A stretch of DNA of 61,122 nucleotides. It comes from Verrucomicrobiota bacterium. GTDB lineage: Bacteria; Verrucomicrobiota; Verrucomicrobiia; Opitutales; Opitutaceae. Below, piece by piece: positions 9,057 to 15,589 of this stretch (positions are counted from its first letter, which is position 1; each line of letters starts with the position of its first letter). The notes beneath the pieces are model-generated. The model saw nothing but the letters and a program-made list of their open reading frames with translations. It did not search any database and was not told the origin of the DNA. Location of the stretch: NCBI GenBank assembly GCA_019136515.1, contig JAGVUB010000092.1:1-61122 (forward strand), in the 5' to 3' direction. The position numbers and the translations under genes were made by a program.

Positions 9057-10108
9057 GGCGAAACCTCACAGTTCCGCGGCGATCGCGCGATGGGTTCACG
9101 CTGGTCGAGTTGCTCGTGGCCAGCGCGATCACCGTGGTGTTGGCGGGAATCATGGTCGCGATCCTCGCGCAGATGGCGCGGACGTGGGCGCGCGCCAGCG
9201 GCGGGCTTACCGCGACACAGCAAGCAGAGCACGCGCTCGACCTGCTCGCGCGGGACCTGCAGACGGCCGTGTTGCGGCGCGATGGGCGTGTGTGGCTGGC
9301 GGCGACGGTGCAGCCCGACCAGAGCGGCGCCGGCGACTGTGGCGGCACGCTCGGGGCGTGGTCCCCTGCGGTGCGCAAGCCCGGCTGGGCAAATCCCGGA
9401 ACAGCGGACTCGTCGCTCGACCTCGCACCCGCGAGCGGGCGGATCGAGGACTGCCGTTTCGGAATGGCCGGAGTGTGGCTGCGCCTCGTGCCGGATGTCC
9501 CGGATCGCAACGACACGATCTCCGGCACGTCCGCACCGCGCGTAGTCAGCTACCAGATCGTGCGGCGCGCGGTGAGTTCGGGTGCGGGCGCAGCGCAGCG
9601 GTACGCGCTGTTCCGCTCGGAGGTGCGCCCGTATGCCGACGACAATCCAGCGCGGGAGCGCTCGAGCTGGAGTGTCGGTTTCGATGTCTTCGCCCCCGCG
9701 TACAACGGCACGAGTGGCGGCGGCAATCCCGGCGACGCCGGCACGGCGCGACGTCCGCGCCGCGATCTGCTTCTAGCCAACGAGGTGATCGACTTCGGGC
9801 TGCGCTTCCAGCGGACGGCGGCGGACGGGACGCGGCATACTCTCTTCCCCACGGGAAACGGTAATCTCGGGTTTGCCGTGACCACCGACACGACCGCGCG
9901 GCCGCCGAACACGACGGTGGCGACCGGGGCGATGAGCTATGGATTTCCGACGATTGCGGAGCTGTTCGTGCGGGTGCTCACCGAAGAAGGCGCGCGGCAG
10001 ATCGAGGCGTTGGAAGCGGGCCGACTGGCTGGAGTGAGCTGGTGGGAGATCGCGCAGGCGCATTCGGTGGTGCTCACGCGCTGGGTGGAACTGGAGGCGT
10101 CGCCATGA
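9053..10108 (+). CDS. Verru_Chthon cassette protein C-like (GspJ-like) protein
   Basis: The 351-aa product starts MRRNLTVPRR and has DGFTLVELLVASAITVVLAGIMVAI, a classical prepilin motif, followed by TQQAEHALDLLARDLQTA, which resembles the first helix of GspJ. The rest is a long beta-rich domain with low similarity to anything I recognise. The start overlaps the B-like stop and the stop overlaps the A-like start. The length suits cassette protein C. Confidence 0.8.
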   Translation: MRRNLTVPRRSRDGFTLVELLVASAITVVLAGIMVAILAQMARTWARASGGLTATQQAEHALDLLARDLQTAVLRRDGRVWLAATVQPDQSGAGDCGGTLGAWSPAVRKPGWANPGTADSSLDLAPASGRIEDCRFGMAGVWLRLVPDVPDRNDTISGTSAPRVVSYQIVRRAVSSGAGAAQRYALFRSEVRPYADDNPARERSSWSVGFDVFAPAYNGTSGGGNPGDAGTARRPRRDLLLANEVIDFGLRFQRTAADGTRHTLFPTGNGNLGFAVTTDTTARPPNTTVATGAMSYGFPTIAELFVRVLTEEGARQIEALEAGRLAGVSWWEIAQAHSVVLTRWVELEASP

Positions 10109-12885
10109 CGCGGAGTCGTGGAGGGTTCGCGGTGGTCCTGGCGGCCGGGTTGTTGGCGGCAGTCGTGCTCCTGTTGCTGGCGTTGACACTGCTCACGCGC
10201 AACGAACTCCGGGTGGCGGCCCAGCGCGGTGCGGCCGAGCAGGCGCGGCGCAACGCGCTGGTCGGGTTGAGAGTCGCCCTCGGGCGATTGCAGGCAGCGG
10301 CCGGCCCCGATGCGTGCAGCACTGCCACAGCGGAGCGCCTCGGAGCGCAGAATCCACGATGGACCGGAGTCTGGACGGACGTCGGTGGCCCCGTGTGGCT
10401 GGTGTCGGGTGCACCGGCGGATGCGAATGTGAGGGTGACGACGACTGGTGCGGTGCCGAACGGCACGCTACTGGTCGGTTCGAAAACGAGCACCGCCGAC
10501 GGCGGTGCTGTGGCAGCGCTGTGGGAACCGATTGATGCGGCCGGCGTGGCTGGCCTAAGCGGGGAGCAGAGTGTGGGGCGTTTCGCCTACTGGGTTGGCG
10601 ACGAAGGCGTGAAGGGAAACGTCAGCGTGATCGATCGCGTCGATGAGGTGACGATCCCCGGTTGGCCGGCGGCCGAGGATCCCGTGACCGGTGCGGCGGA
10701 CCGGGCGCGGCTGCGGCAATTGGTGGCGCACCGCGCGGGCAACGACGCGCTGGACGGCATCGACGGGCCGACCAGCGGCTTCAGGATCGGAGGCGAGAAC
10801 GACCCAGTGGCCGCGGCCCGCTGGGCGCTATGCGGCGCAGCGCTCACGCCGAACCAGCTGCGGTTCCAAGATTTGGGCACGGCGCAGGAGACGGAGACCT
10901 ATCGGGCGTTTATCCGGCGCCACTATCACGACTTCACGGTGGGCTCGCTCGGCGTGCTGGCGAACGCCGCGAACGGCGGCCTGCGGCGCAACTTCAGCGC
11001 TCTCAGCGCGCCAGAGGTGCCGGCGGCGGTGCAGGATCTCGAGCGGTTCCGCCCGGTCGCGGGGCGGCTGCCGGTGACGGGGGGTACGGCGGCGACCGGC
11101 GAACCGACAGCGCAGATCAAGCCGATCGTGACCGAGTGGGCGCTGGACTTTGTGCCGTATCGCGAGGCGGGTGGTGTGCGAGTGCTCATCGGCTGCCGAT
11201 TGCGGCTCGAGCTCTGGAACCCGTTTAACCTGCCGCTGGCGATGACGTCGGCCGGTGTCACGGACTTCCGGGTGCAGATCGGTGGGCGGCGGTCGGAAGG
11301 TGGTGCAGTCGACACCGGGCTGCCGGTTTTGCGCGTGGCAGGGCCGGCCGGCGTGGCAGGCGAGGTCGACCTGCGGAACTTGGTGGAACCGACGCGAGAG
11401 ATCGCCGTCGATTTGTCCGGAGATATCGGCGCCGGACAGGTGGTGGTCGTCGAGTGCGTGGTCAAGCAGGCTTGGGACAGCGGGCTGACGCTGGACGATC
11501 CGACGCCGGGAGATGACGGCGACGATGTGCTGCGGATCGAGGCGGGGGCGGATGCGGGGCGGATGCTCCGGCTGGAGCTTTCCGCCGCGACGGCGAGCGC
11601 TGGTGCAGCACCGCTGACGGTGCTTGATGGCTTTCCGAGCGGAACGTTCTCCAGACAATGTGCGCCGGGCGAATGGTCGGTGCCGGGTAACGCGCCGTTC
11701 GTCGCGGGATCGCCGGCCGTGGCGCGGTTGGGAGCGAGCTATCACTGGCGGCTCGATCCGGGCCGAACAACCTGGGCCGAGTGGGTCGATCCGGCGGCGC
11801 CGCGGCAGGCTGGGCCGAATCTGAGGAGTGCGGAGATCGAGTACTCGGCGACGTTCTGGGAGGCGGTGGCCGAGCATCCGGCAGCGAGCGCGGCGGCCGT
11901 GACGGCGCAGTTTGCGAGCGGCGAGCTGTTCGCGGTGGGAGGGGGATTCGCGGCGTGCGACTTCACCGTGCAGCGGAACCTGAGCATCGCGGCGCTGGCG
12001 CAGGTGTCGGTGCCGGGCGAGCGAGCTTTGGGCGTGGGCAATCCATGGGGTGGGGCGCGCAACGCGGTCTTCGATGAGGCGTTCTTCAATCCTGTGCCGG
12101 GAAGCTGGATGTCGGGCGAACGCCTGCCGAACGTGCGGTATCGCGTGCTCGACGGGGGCGACGGCGCGCCGCCGGACGCGCGCGAGCTGGGCGGCGTGGG
12201 TGCGGCACGGTTTCTCGGTGGCGAGGGAATGCTCAACGTGAACTCCGCTTCACCGGCGGCGTGGACGGCGGCGCTGGGCCGGACCGTGCTCGGCTGGAGT
12301 GCCGCGGATGGGACGACGGTGGATTTGGAGAATCCGTTCTTCGTGTTCGCGCAGTCGGCACCGTTTGCGCCGGCGGCGGCGCGTGGTGTGAGATGCTTCT
12401 CCGATGAGGCGGTGCAAAGGCTGGCGCGGGAGCTGACGCAGCGCATCGCTGCACGGCCTCGTCCGTTTCGCTCGCTGGCGGAGTTCGTGAATAGCGGCGT
12501 GTTGCAGGAGGCGATCGGCGCTGCGGGACTCAACACTCGTGCCGACTGTCTTGGCGACATCGGGGGTGTCGCGCCGGCGCGGTTTACCGCGAACTGGCTG
12601 TCGCAGGCGGCGGTGCTGAATACCCTCGCGCCGGTGCTCGCGGTACGTTCGGACACATTCACGATCCGGGTGGCGGCAGAGGCGGTGAACCCGGTGCTCG
12701 AGGCCGGAGATCCGGATCACGTGGCTGCACGAGCTTGGTGCGAAGCAGTGGTGCAGCGACTGCCGGAATACATCGACGCCGGCGAGGATGCGATGGTGTG
12801 GCCGGCGACGCTGGCGGACAACCAGGTGCTTGGCCGGCGATTCCGGATCGTAGCTTTTCGTTGGTTGGGGCCGGACGATATCTGA
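10105..12885 (+). CDS. Verru_Chthon cassette protein A-like large membrane-anchored protein
   Basis: The 926-aa product begins with a short basic segment and a single hydrophobic helix (GGFAVVLAAGLLAAVVLLLLA, about residues 6-26), then NELRVAAQRGAAEQARRNAL. This is the pattern of PilX/GspK-type proteins, which lack the canonical Glu-5. The large remainder is predicted extracytoplasmic, with scattered Trp/Pro-rich segments and a C-terminal FRSLAEFVNSGVLQ region like the GspK-type helical repeat. It is the last and largest gene of the operon, as expected for cassette protein A. By analogy it may form the tip or scaffold of a pseudopilus-like assembly; this is inference. Confidence 0.82.
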   Translation: MTRSRGGFAVVLAAGLLAAVVLLLLALTLLTRNELRVAAQRGAAEQARRNALVGLRVALGRLQAAAGPDACSTATAERLGAQNPRWTGVWTDVGGPVWLVSGAPADANVRVTTTGAVPNGTLLVGSKTSTADGGAVAALWEPIDAAGVAGLSGEQSVGRFAYWVGDEGVKGNVSVIDRVDEVTIPGWPAAEDPVTGAADRARLRQLVAHRAGNDALDGIDGPTSGFRIGGENDPVAAARWALCGAALTPNQLRFQDLGTAQETETYRAFIRRHYHDFTVGSLGVLANAANGGLRRNFSALSAPEVPAAVQDLERFRPVAGRLPVTGGTAATGEPTAQIKPIVTEWALDFVPYREAGGVRVLIGCRLRLELWNPFNLPLAMTSAGVTDFRVQIGGRRSEGGAVDTGLPVLRVAGPAGVAGEVDLRNLVEPTREIAVDLSGDIGAGQVVVVECVVKQAWDSGLTLDDPTPGDDGDDVLRIEAGADAGRMLRLELSAATASAGAAPLTVLDGFPSGTFSRQCAPGEWSVPGNAPFVAGSPAVARLGASYHWRLDPGRTTWAEWVDPAAPRQAGPNLRSAEIEYSATFWEAVAEHPAASAAAVTAQFASGELFAVGGGFAACDFTVQRNLSIAALAQVSVPGERALGVGNPWGGARNAVFDEAFFNPVPGSWMSGERLPNVRYRVLDGGDGAPPDARELGGVGAARFLGGEGMLNVNSASPAAWTAALGRTVLGWSAADGTTVDLENPFFVFAQSAPFAPAAARGVRCFSDEAVQRLARELTQRIAARPRPFRSLAEFVNSGVLQEAIGAAGLNTRADCLGDIGGVAPARFTANWLSQAAVLNTLAPVLAVRSDTFTIRVAAEAVNPVLEAGDPDHVAARAWCEAVVQRLPEYIDAGEDAMVWPATLADNQVLGRRFRIVAFRWLGPDDI

Positions 12886-12931
12886 GCGGATAGCGCCACA
12901 GTGTATGTCGGGCAGTTGCCACTGCTGGCCG

Positions 12932-12960
12932 GAGATTGTCACGTAATACGTGACAATCTC
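12932..12960. promoter_or_regulatory. Perfect 29-bp palindrome, candidate operator
   Basis: Positions 12932-12945 and 12947-12960 are perfect 14-base reverse complements around a single A, with the core TTGTCACGTAATACGTGACA. It lies in the 161-bp gap between the pilin-like cassette and the GATase gene, 87 bp before the latter's start. No T-tract follows on either strand, so it is not an intrinsic terminator. The symmetry fits a dimeric regulator site or a dispersed palindrome. Confidence 0.5.
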
Positions 12961-13046
12961 GGCGCGAGTGCCTTGTGGGCTCGCGGCGCCAGCAGAGGCA
13001 GGGTTCTCGGTGGCGCCGGCGGCATGTTTCGTGCAGCGAACCGGGC

Positions 13047-13742
13047 ATGCGAGTTCACTGCCTGCAACACGAGCCGTTCGAGGGAATGAGTAGCATGGAG
13101 TCCTGGTTTCTGGGACGTGGCTGCGCGATCGCGTCGACCCACCTGTACCGGGGTGATCCGCTGCCGGCATTGGCCGATTTCGACTGGCTCGTGGTGATGG
13201 GCGGCGGGATGAGCGTGAACGACGAGCGTGAGCTGCCGTGGCTGGTCCCGGAGAAGGCGCTTGTGCGCAGCGCCATCGTGGCGGGCAAGCACGTGCTCGG
13301 CGTGTGCCTCGGCGCGCAGATGATCGCCAGCGCGCTCGGCGCACGGGTGTACAAAAACGCCGTGAAGGAGATCGGCTGGTGGAAACTCATGCGTGAACCC
13401 GGCGCAGCGGAGCATCCGCTCGGCGCGGCGCTGCCCGACGGGATCGAGGTTTTCCATTGGCACGGCGAAACCTTCGACCTGCCGGCCGGCGCGGTGCGGC
13501 TGGCGCGCAGCGAGGCCTGCCTGAACCAGGCGATCGCCGTCGGCCCACGCGTGCTCGGCCTGCAATTTCACCTCGAGACGACAGAGGCGTCGGCGCGGGA
13601 GTTGATCGCCGGCTCCGCGGGAGACTTGGTGTCCCCGGGGCCGTTTGTCCAGACACCAGAGGCGATGCTCGCGCAGCCGGCGCGTTTTGCCGCGCTCAGC
13701 ACGCGGATGGCGGCGCTGCTCGCTGCGCTGGCGGCGTGTTGA
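13047..13742 (+). CDS. Class I glutamine amidotransferase (GuaA-type GATase domain protein)
   Basis: The 231-aa protein is a stand-alone class I glutamine amidotransferase. The nucleophile elbow GVCLGAQ gives Cys87, and FHLE gives His175 and Glu177, completing the triad. The GGGMSVND motif near residue 52 is typical of the GMP-synthase-like branch (COG0518), not of PabA/TrpG. The synthetase partner is unknown; no GMP synthetase domain is attached. The start at 13047 (MRVHCLQHEP) is chosen because homologues begin there; the frame is open further upstream without similarity. It precedes the folate cluster, but a 201-bp gap with a palindrome separates them. Some relatives remove or transfer nitrogen on unknown metabolites. 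Confidence 0.9.
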   Translation: MRVHCLQHEPFEGMSSMESWFLGRGCAIASTHLYRGDPLPALADFDWLVVMGGGMSVNDERELPWLVPEKALVRSAIVAGKHVLGVCLGAQMIASALGARVYKNAVKEIGWWKLMREPGAAEHPLGAALPDGIEVFHWHGETFDLPAGAVRLARSEACLNQAIAVGPRVLGLQFHLETTEASARELIAGSAGDLVSPGPFVQTPEAMLAQPARFAALSTRMAALLAALAAC

Positions 13743-13810
13743 CCCCGGGCCGTGTTTCTTGCTGTGGCTCAAACCGCCGCCCCGCCCTCCAGCAGCAGCG
13801 GCCAATTCTC

Positions 13811-13846
13811 GACCGGTTAAGTCGACGGCCGTCGACTTAACCGGTC
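13811..13846. repeat. Perfect 36-bp palindrome
   Basis: Positions 13811-13828 (GACCGGTTAAGTCGACGG) and 13829-13846 are exact reverse complements with no loop. The gap of 201 bp between the GATase gene and folP otherwise holds nothing recognisable. No T-tract adjoins. A perfect loopless palindrome of this size suggests either a dispersed repeat unit or a protein-binding site. Confidence 0.75.
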
Positions 13847-13943
13847 GGACGGGGCGAAGGTGCATTGCAACGAAACACGACCCTGGGCGGCGGGCTTTGG
13901 GCTTGGCGGCGGCGACGGGGTGGGACACCGATGAGGGCTCCGT

Positions 13944-14810
13944 ATGAGCCGCAGCCACCCGCCCACGCCCACGCCGTCGCGCGTCCTCGATTGCCGGGGA
14001 CTGCGGCTGGAGTTGGCGGGCGAGCCGGTGATCATGGGGATTGTCAATGTGACGCCCGACTCGTTCTACGACGGGGGGCGGCATGCGACGACCGAGGCGG
14101 CGATGCGGCACGCCGCGCGATTGATCGAGGAGGGCGCCGGCCTGCTCGACATCGGCGGGCAGCCGACGCGTCCGGGTGCGCATGTCGAGATATCCGAGGC
14201 GGAGGAGATCTCGCGCGTCGTCCCGGTGATCGCGGCACTGGCGGGGAAGACGACGGTGCCGCTCTCGGTCGACACCTACCGGCCGGCGGTGGCGCGCGCG
14301 GCACTCGAGGCCGGTGTGCATGTGGTGAACGACATCCACGGTTTCCAGCGCGAGCCGGAGCTGGCGCGGCTCGCGGCGCAGTACGGCGCCGCGGCGATCG
14401 TGATGCACTACGATTTGAGGTTCGCGGCGGAGCCCGGCGACGTGATCGAGCGGCAGCTCGCGTTCTTCCGGCGCTCGCTCGCCATCGCCGCCGAGGCCGG
14501 GCTGCCGGCGGAGCGGATCGTGATCGACCCGGGAATCGGTTTTCACAAGACGCAGCAACAGAATCTCGAACTCATCGCTCGCGTGGGCGAACTGCGCGTG
14601 CTCGGGCTGCCGGTGCTTCTCGCGGCATCGCGCAAGTCGGTGGTCGCTCACGTGCTGGGCGGGCTCCCACCGGAGGAGCGGCTCGAGGGCACGCTGGCGA
14701 TGGCGGCGCTGGCCGCGTGGCAGTCGGTCGAGTTCCTGCGAGTGCACGACGTGCGGGCGAACCTGCGGGCGGCCCGGATGGCGGCCGCGTTGCGCCAAAC
14801 ACTTCCATGA
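13944..14810 (+). CDS. folP: Dihydropteroate synthase
   Basis: FolP joins p-aminobenzoate to 6-hydroxymethyl-dihydropterin pyrophosphate, the sulfonamide-sensitive step of folate synthesis. The 288-aa TIM-barrel protein shows IMGIVNVTPDSFYDGG, the second-loop motif as GGQPTRPGA, SVDTYRP, VNDIHGF, DPGIGFHKT, AASRKS and RVHDV in the normal order. The loop-2 motif is usually GGESTRPG; here Glu-Ser is Gln-Pro while Thr-Arg-Pro-Gly is kept. It leads the folate cluster and overlaps folB by ATGA. Confidence 0.96.
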   Translation: MSRSHPPTPTPSRVLDCRGLRLELAGEPVIMGIVNVTPDSFYDGGRHATTEAAMRHAARLIEEGAGLLDIGGQPTRPGAHVEISEAEEISRVVPVIAALAGKTTVPLSVDTYRPAVARAALEAGVHVVNDIHGFQREPELARLAAQYGAAAIVMHYDLRFAAEPGDVIERQLAFFRRSLAIAAEAGLPAERIVIDPGIGFHKTQQQNLELIARVGELRVLGLPVLLAASRKSVVAHVLGGLPPEERLEGTLAMAALAAWQSVEFLRVHDVRANLRAARMAAALRQTLP

Positions 14811-15110
14811 ACGGACGAATCCACCTCAAGAATATGCTTTTCTACGGCTACCACGGCGACCTCGCCGAGGAGAACAAGCTGGGGCAGCGCTTCATCGTCG
14901 ACCTGGTGCTCACGCTCGACATAGGTCTGCCGGGAGCTGGTCGAGGGAAAGAAAGTCCGGATGATCGAGACGCTGGCGGCACGCATCGCCGAGCGGCTGA
15001 TGGCGGATTTCCCGCGGCTGACGGGCGTCGACGTGACCGTGAAGAAACCCAGCGTGCCGATGAAGGGCGTGCTGGATTACGTGGCCGTGGAGACGAGCCG
15101 GACGCGGTGA
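14807..15110 (+). pseudogene. folB: Dihydroneopterin aldolase folB, internal deletion with frameshift
   Basis: FolB normally converts dihydroneopterin to 6-hydroxymethyl-dihydropterin. The first 39 codons read a good FolB N-terminus (MNGRIHLKNMLFYGYHGDLA, then EENKLGQRFIVDLVLTLDI). At about 14923-14926 the reading jumps to another frame, which then reads a good C-terminus: CRELVEGKKVRMIETLAARI to VTVKKPSVPMKGVLDYVAVE, ending at the TGA at 15108-15110. The middle of the family (about 20 residues with the D..xTVNYA.VY segment) is absent and the total length is not a multiple of three. The catalytic Glu and Lys are present but in different frames. It overlaps folP and folK. This is either a real lesion or an assembly deletion. 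Confidence 0.85.
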
Positions 15111-15586
15111 CGACCGCCTATATCGCGCTCGGCAGCAACCTCGGCGAACGCGCGGCCCTGCTGCGCGGGGCGCTGGCGGCGCTGGAGCGCGCCGGAGACG
15201 TGCGCGTGGTGGCGGAGTCGGCGGTGTACGAGACGCCGGACTACCTCAACATGGTCGTGGCGGTGGAGACCTCGCTCGGGCCGGAGGCGCTGCTGGAGCG
15301 CTGCCTCGCCGTGGAGGCCGCGCACGGTCGTGTGCGGCGCGAACGCTGGGGTGCGCGTACCCTCGATTTGGATTTGCTGAGCCACGGCGCGATGACGCTG
15401 CAAACGGAGCGTTTGACGCTGCCACACCCGCGGCTGGCGGAGCGGGCCTTCGTGCTGGTGCCGCTGGCGGAGATTGCGCCGGAGTTGAAGGTCGGCGACG
15501 CCACGGCCGGCGCGCTGGCGGCGCTGTGCGACCGGAGCGGGTTGCGCCGGATCGGGCCGTTGGCGGAGGGTGGCGGCCGCAGCTGA
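15107..15586 (+). CDS. folK: HPPK (2-amino-4-hydroxy-6-hydroxymethyldihydropteridine pyrophosphokinase), with a short internal gap
   Basis: FolK transfers pyrophosphate from ATP to hydroxymethyl-dihydropterin just before the FolP step. The GTG-started 159-aa product shows YIALGSNLGER, HGRVRRERWGARTLDLDLL and LTLPHPRLAERAFVLVPL, the core HPPK blocks. Between YETP and DYLNMVV the family has about eight further residues (the PLG..DQP loop); they are missing here without a frameshift, at about position 15238. The start overlaps the folB stop (GTGA at 15107-15110). The deletion touches a loop that helps position the pterin, so activity is uncertain. Confidence 0.9.
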   Translation: MTTAYIALGSNLGERAALLRGALAALERAGDVRVVAESAVYETPDYLNMVVAVETSLGPEALLERCLAVEAAHGRVRRERWGARTLDLDLLSHGAMTLQTERLTLPHPRLAERAFVLVPLAEIAPELKVGDATAGALAALCDRSGLRRIGPLAEGGGRS

Positions 15587-15589
15587 GCC

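Noticed and set aside
12932-12960. Palindrome read as an intrinsic terminator of the pilin-like operon
   Set aside because: No T-tract on either strand and an AT-containing stem centre.
13047-13742. Identification of the GATase as PabA/TrpG
   Set aside because: Its GGGMSVND and overall motif pattern fit the GuaA-like branch; PabA-specific motifs are not seen.
13865-15586. A 573-codon open frame spanning folP, folB and folK
   Set aside because: The first ~310 codons are a shadow of folP; real content begins at the folB ATG (14807) and, after the lesion, at the folK GTG (15107).
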